From: Nereocystis luetkeana
Lineage: Eukaryota; Sar; Phaeophyceae; Laminariales; Laminariaceae
DNA: 64,000 nucleotides
NCBI GenBank assembly: GCA_031213475.1
Contig: JARUPZ010000003.1
Coordinates: forward strand, 8,548,313 to 8,612,312
Direction: 5' to 3'
Both the position numbers and the translations under genes were made by a program. This document shows, piece after piece, positions 1 to 11,339 of this stretch (position 1 is its first letter; every line of letters starts with the position of its first letter). A model generated the notes under the pieces. That model saw nothing but the letters and a program-made list of their open reading frames with translations, was not told the DNA's origin and made no database searches.

Positions 1-90
1 CGTGGCGTAGTTTTGTGACCATAGAAGAAGTTTTACGTATCTGTAGGGTTGAAGAATCGGCCCGGACACTGGTTGTGAGGGATGTCAACG
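1..90 (+). repeat. Dispersed repeat family B, partial copy
   Basis: This segment resembles 3,050-3,135 on the same strand and 51,455-51,535 on the opposite strand. All share a stretch for a GTGGCGTAG core, then a GACCA step, then TTGAAGAATCGGC and a (C/A)CTGG motif. It is cut by the window edge. No coding capacity is seen and the class of element is unknown. Confidence 0.6.
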
Positions 91-227
91 GGCAATGTAG
101 AAAAACGAATAAAACACACGTACGTACGTATATTACTGTATTGCTGCAATAATAGTGCACAGATACGAGGACGTACAGGTGATATCATGTCACAGAAGTA
201 TTTTGAATCCTATACTCGTATAAGGTA

Positions 228-375
228 CAATTCGATGCGAGTCGACGAGGGAAGAAAAGGCTGAAATCTTCTCGCGCTAAAAATGAAGGCACGTACCGTA
301 GCGGGAAGGGGGCAGAAGAGCCTGCTATGTGACCCCGGATCTGAGTTACGAGTTGAAGGGAGAGAGAGAAGAAGA
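228..375 (+). mobile_element. SINE body fragment, lacking its tRNA-like head
   Basis: This stretch is nearly identical, in reverse orientation, to 53,930-54,100. Shared landmarks are TTCGATGCGAGTCGACGAGG, GGCACGTACCGTAGCGGG and GTGACCCCGGATCTGAG. The 54-kb copy has a tRNA-like head and this one does not, so it reads as a 5'-truncated SINE. It runs into a purine-rich (GA)n tail and then an AT-rich microsatellite near 378-432. Confidence 0.7.
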
Positions 376-2270
376 TGGATATATATATACATATAAATAT
401 TATATGTATATATACCAGGTATATATATTCGCTCTTCATTCTCGCTCCGTCCCAATCGTAACTCTGATAGCATGCGTGCGGTAAGTGACTCGGCTTTCTC
501 ATCTCTTCGGCAAGTTCTCCCCTTGTCAATTCGCGTCGAATTGAGCTTACTTGACCTATGCGTTTCGGATTTTGAGCTTCGGTCTTTGACCCGATCGTAT
601 TTTCAACTGTGAAAATAGCAAATCGATCTATTAATAGTCATCCTATGAAGGGGGGGAAAAATGATTGTGCGCGCAGAGATTCGAGCAAACAGAACGCAGA
701 TACCCACTGCAGTGTAGCTGTTGTGGGCCTTCGCCGCGACGAGGCACGCTGAGTGCGCTGCATTACGCGTAAGGCGCTAGCGTCCGAGTCTACGCCTCTG
801 GTCTGGTGGCAAAGACATGCCGAGTGCGCTCGAGTCAACCTGCCTTGGTATTTTGCATTCTCACAAAAAGGTGACTGACTGCTGGTATGCTGCTGGCGCT
901 GTAGTCCACTAGTAAGCATCCACGGAGAGGTAGGTGCATGCCGAGTGCGCTTCTCTTTTCTGGGCCCGAGCCCGCCCTAGCCGACAGTAGGCTGGCCCCG
1001 AATAGACGCACCGTCCTCCGAATACGCGTCGGGCGTGGCGGAACTTCGCTATCATACAACTGTGTCACTATCCATCTCGTCGAGTATTCTGCTGCTGCTG
1101 CTTGCCGTCGTCGACAATATTTTGTATTTTGAGGTCATGTTATTTTTCGATTCGAAATCTGATGGCCCAAGTCCACGGGTTTGGGCCTAAATAGTCGACT
1201 TGGGTAATCGGATTCTTGAATCGAATACTTTCGGTCAGCTTTGGCCTTTATTTCGGACTGCATAAATAAGCACTTACTCTTATCTTTGAGATCGAAAAAC
1301 ACAACTCCGAAGTTCGAAATCGAACTGCGCAGGAAACAGTCTGCAGTACGAGTAGTAGGTGCTTTGAGCTTTAGGCACATATAATATATACCTGGTATAC
1401 GTGTACTCGTATATTATTATGTATTTTTTTGCATAATCACATCCTACCTCTCGCGACCGTGCACGGGGATTGGATGTGAGATTCGAACATCATGATCAAC
1501 GCTATTAATATTACGACACAACAACTGCAGTACGTAATGATTTTTGTTTGTTTCATACCTGGTAGTACCCGGTACTTGGTTCGTAACTATAGTTACATAG
1601 CATTCGAGGGTAAACCCTAGACCTCCTAGGCGACCGGTAGTACACGTACGTACCAATTGGCGAAGGAACTAAGCAACACCGGAGGCAGCACCCATGCTCG
1701 AGATACCTGCTGTTTCTCGTTCTCGTAATAACACTGCTTGCTGCTGCTATTGTAGTGTAGGGCGCGGAGTCGAGGGACCACGGAGTCGGACCGGTCTGCC
1801 AGGAGCTACTTTCACTTCATAGAGTGCTCGATATGTCGTCAGATATTGTCGAGGTCGAAGACACTGGTGAGGCCACCGACTCTCCGCGGCTGGATCAGTC
1901 CGTGGTGGAAGAAGCGTCAGGTGGGCCACTTAATTTTTGTGGTGAACTCAACTGCTGTACAAGTGGCTCTAATTCCACTGCCCGTTCGTCGTCAGGAAAT
2001 GGTAACTGATACTTCGATAGTTCTACATGGTTCTCGTCTGGGAAGCACCTGGGGGACTGGCCCCAGAGCGAAATATTACTCGTAGCAAATACCTACACAC
2101 CTGAATAGAACTGCAACGAAGCATCCATCACTATACAGCAGCAGGTAGTACTCCTCTACTGCTTGTAACATGTGACAAGACACACATTTCTCGGGAAATA
2201 TTGTACTCGTATACTGCTGCTGTGTTCGTGGAATTATGTGGGGTCGTACGTCAATAAAATGAAAGAGGAG
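376..2270. other. Intergenic stretch without a recognisable gene
   Basis: Open frames here are all under about 115 codons and resemble nothing known. The region holds AT-rich microsatellites (378-432 and 1,380-1,430) and the palindromic motif TACCWGGTA near 413, 1,389 and 1,557. Three copies of a GCCGAGTGCGCT-like phrase lie between 740 and 955 (for example near 820 and 939), suggesting a weak short-period repeat. I see no splice-supported exon. Confidence 0.5.
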
Positions 2271-2275
2271 AGCGG

Positions 2276-2590
2276 GCATCCCCGGCGGTTTGGTACGTAG
2301 TACGTAGTAGGTGGTCCGGGTGCCTACGACACAGCTGTAAGATCAGTTCGTCGGTGCGAGTCTCACCCGGTATATATTCGTAAAAAACGTTTTCTTGAAT
2401 AAAAGTTGGATAGCGGAAAGCGCGAGAGCGCTATTAATAGTTATCATAGCATTCGATGAATATCGACGAGCAGTGGCAATGCTGAAGTCTATGCGTGATA
2501 AAAATAAAGGCCCGTGCCGGACCAAAATAATTAAGAGGGTAAAACCTCCTCCAAGTTGAGCTGGAAAGTAAACGCTGAAGTTATGATTTA
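2276..2590 (+). mobile_element. tRNA-derived SINE, full-length copy
   Basis: The first 90 bases look like a degenerate tRNA: a box-A-like GGTTTGGTACGTAG segment and a box-B-like GGTGCGAGTCTC about 60 bases later, as in RNA polymerase III promoters. The body carries GCGAGAGCG, ATTCGATGAATATCGACGAG and AATGCTGAA, and ends GCTGGAAAGTAAA. The same order occurs at 3,225-3,540, 10,500-10,815 and 60,462-60,850. No protein is encoded; such elements depend on a LINE-type partner for movement (family knowledge). Confidence 0.75.
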
Positions 2591-2924
2591 AAAAAATATC
2601 TTTGGTAGCGGTACACTCGGATTGATGCTGAACATGGCTGGCGGCGATCAACTCAACTCCTTGCGGCCATAAGGTGAGTACTCAAGTTTCGGGTGAGGTC
2701 GGGGGTTGTCCCTTGGTTCTTTGTCTAACTCTGTTCACAAGTATTAGTAATTAATGGTGTTTTTATTTTTTATTTTTTGCCAGCTCGTTCTTTTCAAGTG
2801 TTTGCCACATCGCCAGGGGTGGGGGGGGGGGGGCATGACTGTTTATTTGTTCTCTTGTTTCCCCCCTTTTTCTCTTTCGATTTGTCTTCTTTGTTTTTGT
2901 TTTATCTTCGATTGTTTCCTTCCT

Positions 2925-3135
2925 TTCTCTATTTCATAGAATGTGTATGTCGTGCCTGTTGTATCCAGCATGACGACATTGCATTGAGTTGCCCACTGCT
3001 GTGCTTAGTGCATACCTGGTACCTGGTACCTGGTACGTGGCGACGTAGTATCTCTGTGGCGTAGCTTTTTGACCACATAACTTGTATCTCTTCTATATAG
3101 GATTGAAGAATCGGCACGGAAACTGGATGTGCTGG
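2925..3135 (+). repeat. Dispersed repeat family B, longest copy
   Basis: It matches 51,455-51,660 in inverted orientation along its full length: a GTATGTCGTGCCTG block, a GACATTGCATTG block, GGGCA/TGCCC, then GTGGCGTAGC, TTGACCACA and GATTGAAGAATCGGC. It contains three overlapping TACCTGGTA motifs at 3,014-3,036, absent from the 51-kb copy, so these look like a later local expansion. The type of element is not known. Confidence 0.7.
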
Positions 3136-3224
3136 ACTTAAACGGTAAAACAAGCAACTTAATGAAAGAACACACACAGCAGTGTTTTATGACCGCTTGA
3201 TGGGTTACATACAGCTCATACCCT

Positions 3225-3540
3225 GGTACGTCTTTAAATGCTTTATAAAGGTGGCCCGCTTGCCTACTATGATCAACTTCTTGGATTCGAGTATCGCCGA
3301 GAGCGTACTCACAGGGACGCTTCTCGCACGAAAAGTGATTATACCGGAAATCGCGAGAGCTGGCAATATTCGGTAGACGTCGACGAGCAGCAAGAATGCT
3401 GAACATTTTGCGCAATAAGAAGGCACGTACCAGGAGGGAGAAGGGCGGCACCTGTTACTAGGGCTTGTCCAGAAGATAGATCGCCGTGAGGAAAACCTTG
3501 TACGACGAGTTGCGTTGGAAAGTAAAAGCGATGATAAAAA
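3225..3540 (+). mobile_element. tRNA-derived SINE, diverged copy
   Basis: A head with GGTGGCCCGCTTGCCTA and a box-B-like GGATTCGAGTATC is followed by the shared body (CGCGAGAGC, GTCGACGAGCAG, AATGCTGAAC, GGCACGTACC, GGCTTGTCCAGAAG) and the ending GTTGGAAAGTAAAAGCGA. It is more diverged from the 10.5-kb copy than the 2.3-kb copy in the head but keeps the complete block order. Confidence 0.7.
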
Positions 3541-3639
3541 CAAACATACCTGGTATATACATGGTATATGGATATATATATATATAGAACTACGTACTTA
3601 GATCACAACCCCTGAGCGTGCTCCGTTGGTGCATCCCTG

Positions 3640-4916
3640 GCCTCTCAGCGCTCCCACTTCCAAACCGCCCCCTTTCATTACTTGCCGGACCTTTCCAGCA
3701 GTTCTTTGTTTTCTCGGCCATTTCTTTTTTTTTTGTTCTTTCGTTTCGTGTGCGTGCGTGTTCTCCGAGCACGGCATCGCGGGAGGACCCGGCACCGTCG
3801 CGGGTGTCAGCGGGTGCTGGCGGGTAGAGGGGGGGTTAGAAAGGAGCGCGGTCGCCGCTTTCGTGCCTAGGCGTCGCGTGTGCCTCGAGACACGAGGGAT
3901 GCATGAACGGGCTTTGTCTGGCTTCGATTTATGATTGTTGATAGAGTATGTACGATTTTATAAAGGTCGTTCAGGAGGCCAAGATAATATTCAAGCGGTG
4001 CTTATTTTTGCGACCACGCTGAAGTTGAAAGAGGTAGGTATGCAGTTTGAACACCAACGTTATCGAGCTGGCGAACGACGGCCACGGTGAGCACCGGGCT
4101 TCACGCGGGGTGGGCGACGAGGCTGATTGTGGCAGAGAGTGATACAAGCTTTACCCGGACCGAATCGGTAGCGAGGTGGTCGCGAGAGGGGCGGGCGGCG
4201 TACGAGGCTGAGAGAGAAGCTCTTCTGTGTGGTTGTTTTCTTTTCTTCTTTTCGACCGGGTGCAAGGTGCTCCAATCAGGCAGCTTTTCATTACTACTTG
4301 CCGGACCTTACCAGCAGTTCTTGTATTTTCTCCATTTCTCTTGGCACGTCCTTTCTTCCTTTTTTCGTCTTTCGTTTCGTGTGCGTGAGTGTACTCCGAG
4401 CACGGCACGGCGGGAGAGCCCGGCGCCGTCGCGGGTATCAGCGGGTGCTGGCGGGTAGAGGGGAGGTTGCAAGGAGCGCGGTCGCCGCTTTCGTGCCTAG
4501 GCGTCGTGTGTGCCTCGAGACACGAGGGATGCATGAACGGGCTTTGTCTGGCTTCGATTTATGGTTGTTGATAGAGTATGTACGAGTTTATAAAGGTCGT
4601 TCAGGATGGCAAGATACTATTCAAGCGGTGCTTATTTTTGCGACCACGCTGAAGTTGAATGAAGGAGGTGTGCAGTTTGAACACCAACGTTATCGAGCTG
4701 GCGAACGACGGCCACGGTGAGCACCGGGCCTCACGCGAGGCGGGCAACGGGGCTGATTGTGGCAGAGAGTGATAAAAGCTTTACCCGGACCGAATCGGTA
4801 GCGAGGTGGTCGCGAGAGGGGCAGACGGCATACGAGGCTGAGAGAGAAGCTCTTCTGTGCGGTTTTTTTCTTTTCTTCTTTTCGACCGGGTGCAAGGTGT
4901 TCCAATCAGGCAGAAA
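3640..4916. repeat. Tandem duplication, period about 630 bp, two copies
   Basis: Three landmark pairs sit exactly 630 bases apart: CACGAGGGATGCATGAACGG (3,891 and 4,521), GAGCACCGGG (4,088 and 4,718), and TGCAAGGTG(C/T)TCCAATCAGG (4,261 and 4,891). The copies differ by scattered substitutions and small indels. Open frames of 70-160 codons recur in both copies but in changing frames and with low-complexity FF/SS runs, so I do not call a gene. Confidence 0.85.
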
Positions 4917-5492
4917 ATTATTACACGAGAGGGGACGGGGACTTTTTTCCCTTTCCGAGTTTTCGGCTTCATTTTCATTTTTTTTGCTGCTGTGCCGTGC
5001 TGTGCTTTCGCCTTCTTCCTACATACGAGTACAGACATAAGAGTGTATCGAAAGAAGAAAATTAGTACAGACAGCAGTATCCTACCTGGGGTATGTACGT
5101 ACGTACGACATCCGCGACGCGAAGCGCATATATGGCATTCGAGCTGGCGTCGGAGCTGTTTGTTCCTGAAGCATGGCGGCGGGACTCTTGGCATCATCAA
5201 GTCGCCGCTTTACAATTACGACCTAAACTCAATCGTGGACCTCTGTCACTTCGCATAATTTGATGTACTTTTTCCCTTCCAGAGCGAGCGTAGCGGGCGG
5301 CGTAGGCCCCCCGCGGAGCGAAGCGCCTTGTATATATATATATTATATTCTGGATACATATTGGCTGTTTTCGAATTTTACTATTAACAGTAAGTAGCGT
5401 CTGGCAGAATAAACGTTTATTGGGGCTCAGGCTGACTCTTTTAGCAGACTGAAACCAGAAAACAAAACAGGATTTCCCCTTTGCCTCATGGA
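4917..5492. other. Intergenic stretch, nothing recognised
   Basis: It contains a short AT microsatellite near 5,330-5,350 and no open frame with recognisable sequence. It separates the 630-bp duplication from the minisatellite that starts near 5,493. Confidence 0.4.
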
Positions 5493-5820
5493 AAACTGCA
5501 CCGCACCGCACCGCACCGTAGGTTTTAGGAAATTAAATAGGAAAACCGCACAGAACCGCACCGTAGGATTTCAAAAATAACCTAGCCGCGCCGTTAGATT
5601 TTCGAGTTTCTCAAACCGTACCGAACCGCACCGTAGCATTTCCGATGTTTGAAAACTGCACCGAACCGCACCGTAGGATTTATCACAAAACCGTACAGCA
5701 CTGTAGGATTCACAATATCTGAAAACCGCACCGAACCGCACCGTAGCATTTCTGATTTTTGAAAACCGCACCGAACCGCACCGTAGGAAATATCACAAAG
5801 CCGAACCGCACCGTGTGCGT
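5493..5820. repeat. Minisatellite based on ACCGCACCG, unit near 60 bp
   Basis: The phrase AAAACCGCACCGAACCGCAC followed by CGTAG(G/C)ATTT recurs about six times between 5,493 and 5,815, each time followed by an AT-rich link of 15-30 bases. On the minus strand it reads as a repetitive GAVRFGAVF-like peptide in several frames, which is a by-product of the repeat. Diverged ACGGT/ACCGT words continue to about 5,970. Confidence 0.8.
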
Positions 5821-6066
5821 GAAGAGACGGTGCCAAAAACCGTGAAATCGTTTTTTTAACGGTGCGGTTAACTTGAAACCGTAGAAAAACCGCCGTTCCA
5901 TCGGTCGCGGAACGGTGCAACAGGGTCACGGTTTCACACGGCTCATGACGGTTTCGGCACGGTTTCGTGTCAAAAGTGATCCCGCTGGCTTGTTTGATCT
6001 TATGGTATTTCATATCTGGTATGTTGAATATTTTTGTGGTTGAAACACCAAAAAAAGTTTATTGTT

Positions 6067-6168
6067 TAACCCCTTTAGAACCGCAGTCCCGTTTTGGAGA
6101 CAAACTACTCGGAATTTGACTGATTTGTCCCCAAAAACGGGACTGCGGTTCTAAAAGGGATAAGGTTA
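6067..6168. mobile_element. Palindromic MITE-like element, family 1, copy 1
   Basis: Near-perfect inverted arms flank a loop of about 30 bases: CCCTTTAGAACCGCAGTCCC on the left and GGGACTGCGGTTCTAAAAGGG (one extra A) on the right. The same palindrome recurs at 44,787-44,881. There is no coding capacity. A non-autonomous DNA transposon is the simplest reading; a conserved structured RNA is less likely because the copies lie in unrelated contexts. Confidence 0.75.
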
Positions 6169-6479
6169 ATTGTTTGTATTTATACATTTCTGATATATTA
6201 TACCTGGTATACTTCGAGTCTCCGGAAGTACACCTGCCGGAAAATAGGAAATAGTATATACGAGGGTATTAAACACAATACCGGAAAAATATTGGACATT
6301 ACGCGTAGTAAAAACTGAAAAAAATATCAGAAACATTAGAGTGCCTGCGCAAAATATTTTTGTGCACGAAGGATTCCGTCGGAGAGAAAGTCAAAATCGA
6401 AAGCCTTTTCCGTCATGCGCATAATCGGAGACGAAAAATTGCTTAATATTAGAGTCTTAGGTTTGAAAAATACACACTT

Positions 6480-6788
6480 GCAGCGGCGGCAGCACTTTTT
6501 TTTAGGCATCTAACGAGCAGAACTGAAGGCGTGCAAGCAGCAGTACCTACCTGTCTGTGCAGCACAGCAACAGCAGCAGCAAGCTGCAGAAGCAGTAAGC
6601 AGCAGCCAGCACCAACAGGAAGACGTGCGAAATTAACTTGCGCTCCTCGATAGTCGATGTTCAAGCAATGCCGCCACATCTACATCGAGAATATCGGCCC
6701 TCCTTCTTGGTTGTCCTCTCTACCCGAGAAGGGATCGGAGCGGCAAATATCACAGGAGCGTGGCGGCAAGGGAGCGCGCGCTTGCAGC

Positions 6789-6825
<37 letters not shown>

Positions 6826-6960
6826 GCAATAGCAGCGCCTGCAACAAACAGCGCTTACAGCAGCGCTTGGTTGAGGTGGCTCTCTAGCTTGCGGCAGCGC
6901 TTGCTTGCAGCCGAAGCCCCAATTACTGCGAGTACTGAGAAGGATCAACTTCTGAGAGTA
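6480..6960. repeat. CAG/GCA-rich region with a pure (CAG)n tract
   Basis: Interrupted CAG words run from about 6,480 to 6,620. A nearly pure (CAG)n tract lies at about 6,788-6,830 and degenerate copies follow to 6,910. All frames give poly-Q, poly-A or poly-S, so the open frames here are not evidence of a gene. Confidence 0.8.
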
Positions 6961-6994
6961 CTACGAGTATGAGCAGAAACTCGAGAGCACGGGA

Positions 6995-7300
6995 TAATGG
7001 TATGGTACTGCTTCGGTTGAGGCCGAACGGCCACCAATTACCTGGGTTCAGGTATTATTGGAATCGTTCCATGTAGTACGAAGGAGGCGTATCTTAGATG
7101 GAAAGCCAGGGGTTTTCCCAGCGAGGCACGAGCCTTGCTCTCCGTCTCTCGTCGTTCACGAAAGGGGTGAACTTACATGCTCTTCGTTTTTCTACGCAAA
7201 CAATCCACGTGAGTCCCAACCAGTATCTGTTCAACAGGCAAACGTAACACGGAAAACTATATGTATGTGTCGTGGCCTTAATCCTAACAGGTGGCGTCGA
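6995..7300 (+). repeat. Dispersed repeat family C, copy 1
   Basis: It pairs with 8,000-8,310 in the same orientation, about 1.0 kb downstream. Shared blocks in order are TGCTTCG(G/A)(T/A)TGAGGCCGAA, CAGCGAGGCACGAGCCTTGC, GTCTCTCG, GAGTCCCAAC, AACAGGCAAAC/GATAGGCAAAC and CCTTAATCC. Spacers differ in length. No protein motif is visible. Confidence 0.7.
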
Positions 7301-7604
7301 CGACTCGAGGCTTTCCACCTTTCTTTCTTTTTGTTGGCACGCATTGTGTTCGTTCGTTTTTATCCGTTTGCATTTCTGGAGTTAAGTTTTGTGCTTGCTT
7401 TACTGAGATTGGCATCCACTTTCTGACTTTTTTTGCCGAAATACCGGGTCGGGGCTTTTCGACTGGGCATGGTCCTGAGTTTTGATTTGGCCGGAATGGG
7501 TTTATTGTTTGTGTACCAGGTATTTATTTCCTCCGACCCCCGCTCCGTGTCGTGACCGGTCTTTTTTTTTTTTTCTTTTTTTCTTATCCCATTTATTATC
7601 TTCG

Positions 7605-7690
7605 CACATCTTCTCTCTCTCCTTCCAACTCGTATCTCAGATCCGGGGTCACATAGCAGGCTTTTCTCCCCCCTTCCCGCTACGGTAGGT
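7605..7690 (-). mobile_element. SINE 3' fragment, reverse orientation
   Basis: Bases 7,620-7,686 match the 3' half of the SINE body at 53,940-54,025: CTCCTTCCAACTCGTA then CAGATCCGGGGTCACATAGC and CCCTTCCCGCTACGGTA. It has the adjoining T-rich tract on its left and no head, so it is a 5'-truncated minus-strand copy. Confidence 0.65.
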
Positions 7691-7999
7691 CTGGGTAATT
7701 GTGGCTACCATTTGTTGCACGGGATACGCTTCCGAAAGTTTCTTCTGCGTTGATGTGGTTTATGGAGTATTCGGTGTTGTTGGCGGTATGGCGATGACTG
7801 TTCCGTTGAAGGTTTAGTGCTGTCCCTTACGGCTAGGCCTCCTTTTCTCACATTTGTGTTTGGCGTACGTTGGCGGCTTCGTAACCTCTTGCCGTTCAGA
7901 CGTATGGGGGTGGCTTTTGAGAAGCTTCATCTTCGACTGATGTTGTAGCTCGTGAAGTTGGGGTTTCCGCGAAATTCCCGTAATCATTTTTTACAGCTC

Positions 8000-8310
8000 A
8001 TCAGAGTGAACTGGTGCCATGGTCCTGCTTCGAATGAGGCCGAAAGGCCCGTCGTTACCTAGGTTCAGGTGTTGTATTATTTTTTGTATTATTTTGGATG
8101 CGTCCCTTTGATGGAAAAACAGGGGTTCCCCAGCGAGGCACGAGCCTTGCTCACAGTCTCTCGCTCTGCACGGAGGGAATACAGCCGTTGATCTGCTTAG
8201 ATATTTAAGAAAACCACGCAGGCGCGAGTCCCAACGAGTACCTGCTCGATAGGCAAACAAACCAACCAAGGGATACAAAAGTGCCCCGACCTTAATCCGA
8301 ACACAACTAT
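8000..8310 (+). repeat. Dispersed repeat family C, copy 2
   Basis: This is the partner of 6,995-7,300, with the same block order. It carries an extra ATTATTTT duplication near 8,075-8,095. The pair could be a segmental duplication or two insertions of one element; the unlike flanks favour insertions. Confidence 0.7.
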
Positions 8311-8382
8311 GTATCCGCAGCATCGAAACCCGAAATACGTTGAGTACAGGGAATATCCGCAGTACAGATATACTGAGGCTAC

Positions 8383-8490
8383 TATTACGGGGGGCCATAG
8401 TTAACAGGACCTATGGTAAACATGAAAAGCTTTATATTTAACCTTTTTACTAACGATATTTGGTCCTATTAACTATGGCCCCCCGTATTA
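8383..8490. mobile_element. Palindromic MITE-like element, family 2, copy 1
   Basis: Inverted arms CGGGGGGCCATAGTTAACAG and its reverse complement flank a loop of about 50 bases rich in TTTAACC and AACGATATT. A second copy lies at 41,983-42,091 inside the channel gene. The element has no open frame. The flanking TATTA/TATTA could be a target duplication or part of the arms. Confidence 0.8.
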
Positions 8491-10375
8491 GCAGGACATA
8501 AACCCGAAAAACTGGCAGAACTGAAATACACGGGTTGCCACCAGCGAATAAATTTGATCCACCTCTCACTCGTGGGGCCATCTGAGAGTTCTTCCGCAAA
8601 ATAATGGGCCTGGGTTGTCGACACGGTGCATAGATGGTCGAGTACGCTTGATCCTCCAAGAGTCGGTGTACTGGGCATATATTGAGAGTATTTTGGTGCT
8701 TACTGCGAGCAATCGCAATAATAGGGACACTACCAACAGAAAGAAGGGATATTGCCAGTACTTGCCGTACCCGCAGTGCAGAACCTCGAAATTATGTTAG
8801 TACTTACTTGCAGTAGTATCTAGGAGTTTAAATCCGAAATACTGCGACTGCACGAACTATCTGCTGCCGCATTTGTTTTCAGACATAGTTTTTGACTGTC
8901 AAGTATTGGGAGCATCTGTGATCGGTTAAGGTTGAACGCACGCCACCTGTAAGCGCGCCCAATATCCGTGGTCTTGCGTAAACACCCACAAACAAGTTGT
9001 ATAGTCATGCGTATATATCCTTGAAGAAAGAAGGGGTACGCCCGTACTGGTACATTAACTATGAACTTAAACTGGTAAAATGAACAAAAGCTACGTGGGG
9101 ATCGAACCTCGGGAATGCAGATATTATTGAGCGCAGACGAAGTCTTCTACGCTATACACTTATAGGTAATCGTACAGGCGGCGAAATGAGCTTCCTGGGC
9201 AACCTAAAACACATTGCCGGATCTGTTAGAATACCTTTTACTGGTACGACTGCATGCCCAGCAGCACTGCTGGAAAGCGCCATGTGATGTGAAACGACAC
9301 AACAGAAGATTCGCATACTTCAGTAACTGCGAAAGAGGAACATGTACTGCTTCCCTTTCTGCTGGCTCTAAGATCAATCGATCAGCAGTGTAGTACACAC
9401 AGCAGTGGGTGCTACCTGGTGTATGTTTTATTCGAATGCTGACTGTTGTACACGATAATTGTTCGAACGATTCATTATTACTTGTATTCGGACTCGTATA
9501 TAACGATCCGGGGATGATCGTGACAAGGCAAACACTGACTGTCACACATTGCGACAGGTACAATCATAGGTCATTCGCAAGGACAACAACAACGAGCACT
9601 AGCACTGAGAGTACAGCGTGAATCCGCCACATGGGCATATATGAGCTCATTGTGCTTAGCACATCGGGGGCAGTGGCAATTAATTGTGGATCTCACACAG
9701 AAATACGCAAAATAAGAAGCAGTGAGGTGATCGATGGTGGTATGGTGGGGGCGAGGTCCAGTGATCGCTCGCAGTCTCCGAACGAGCAACTAGCCGCTGT
9801 ACGATCAGAAACACGTGCAAGATGCTGCCCGCTGCTGCTGCTATTGTTGGTCGGCAGGATGATAGTGCTGTAGGCAGCTGGAGGTAAGCACGCTTTGCGC
9901 ACTTCCGCCATACTTAGGGCTGTGCACTGCTATACTTGTCTGGGCTGTGGAGCGTGCTCCGTACACCAAGGACAAAACAATGCACAGGTACGTCAGCCTA
10001 GGAGGAACGTACTTATGACAAATTATATGGTCTCGGGCTGAAACCCCGGGAAATCTTCGTACACTCCTGCCGGAAAAACAAACAACTCTGAGGGTTCGCT
10101 ACGCACGCCGGAGTGCACGGATCGCGCCTAGACCTCTACCAACGTGTCCGGCCTGGCTTCCCGTGTGGACTACTTGGCATTTTCCCAAGAAGTTCTCACA
10201 CGAAGAAATATGTTCGAACAGGTACGAAATTTCAAAATATAATTCAAGACTCCCCTTCGGGGAATGGGGTGTTCCCCACGTGACGCAAGCTAGCTTGCTG
10301 CAGATCAATGGTTAAGTTACGGGCGAACAAGAGTTTGTTGTTTTGGCCGTGCCAAAATATTTAGACCCCTTTCGA
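8491..10375. other. Intergenic stretch with one tRNA-like relic
   Basis: No convincing gene. At 9,085-9,165 on the minus strand a box-B-like GGTTCGATCCCC follows a box-A-like TATAGCGTAGAAG, but acceptor and T stems do not pair well, so it is a tRNA-derived relic at best. Open frames reach only about 120 codons and resemble nothing. Confidence 0.35.
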
Positions 10376-10379
10376 AACT

Positions 10380-10500
10380 GATGTGTAACTTGTTCAGAAT
10401 CATGCGCAACTATTAATAGTTGTCTGCAGACAACTATCCGTCCAGAATCGTAGGCAACTATCGGTCCAGAATCGTAGGCAACTATAGCTGTCTGTAGATG
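10380..10500 (+). repeat. Satellite-border repeat (GTCCAGAATCGT / CAACTAG type), outlying part
   Basis: Three diverged units built from (G)GTCCAGAATCGT(A/G)GGCAACTA and TTGTCTG(C/T)AGACAACTA. The same units resume at 10,825-10,880, directly border the 37-bp satellite at 11,340-11,573, and reappear beyond its far end at 19,827-20,000. The SINE at 10,500-10,815 has inserted into them. Confidence 0.7.
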
Positions 10501-10815
10501 CCGGCGTCCCCGGTGGCTTGGTAGTAGGTGGTCCGCGTGCCTATCAATATCAATTTCGTGGGTTCAAGTCTCACCGAGTGCATGCTCGTGGCTTTTTCTT
10601 CCAAAAAAAAGAAATGATTAGCGGAAAGCGCGAGAGCGTGAGTTACCTACATTCGATGAAAATCGACGAGCAGTGGGAATGCTGAACCCTATGCGCGACA
10701 AAAACTAAAGGCACGTACCGGGGGGGGAGAAGGGACGACACCTGTGACCACGGCTTGTCCAGAAGCTCGTTGAGGGTAAAACTCCCACAAGTAAGGCTGG
10801 AAAGTAAAAGTGAAA
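10500..10815 (+). mobile_element. tRNA-derived SINE, best-preserved copy
   Basis: The head reads GTGGCTTGGTAGTAGGTGG (box A region) and, about 45 bases on, GGGTTCAAGTCTCACC (box B: GGTTCRANNC-like). The body follows with GCGGAAAGCGCGAGAGCG, ATTCGATGAAAATCGACGAG, AATGCTGAACCC, GGCACGTACCG and GTGACCACGGCTTGTCC, ending GGCTGGAAAGTAAAAGTG. It sits within the CAACTAG border repeats, so it inserted after they existed. Confidence 0.8.
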
Positions 10816-11339
10816 ACAACTATTGGTTCAGAATCGTGCGCAACTAGTTGTCTGTAGATAGCGGGTAGTTGTCTGGCAAACAACGAACTAAGTTGACTTG
10901 GTTGTAAAATATGAAGACGGAACAGCAGTATGTTTATGGTAGTGTGTGGTCGGATCTGTGCAGGACAGGTGGCAGACGCATGTATATGTATGCCATGTGT
11001 AGAAAGGCCGGAGGCACACATTATCATTCTACGCGCAAACATAACAGTTCAAAGGTCGACGTGTAGGTCAGTGTTGCTGCTTTGATTTAAATGCATCACG
11101 TCCAATTGGGTTGATGGCTATGACCCCCCTGCTACGCGGGAGCTATCTCCAGAATAAGCATCCACACTACAGCAGGGATCCCAGAATGACGCTGATGCTT
11201 GTTTTTACCATTGGTGCGTTTGTTCGCTCGTGTGTGTGTTGTGTTGTGTGTGTGCGTGGGGTGTGATGTGCACACTCACATATGTACCTGCACACGTGGC
11301 ACACACATGCGTCAGCCGAGGGACCCGTTGTTCTATTTT

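Noticed and set aside
6760-6972. Poly-Q or poly-A proteins over the CAG tract
   Set aside because: All frames over the trinucleotide run are open by composition; no flanking domain or splice support.
9085-9165. tRNA gene with GGTTCGATCCCC on the minus strand
   Set aside because: Stems do not pair and no clear anticodon arm exists; kept only as a relic within the intergenic entry.
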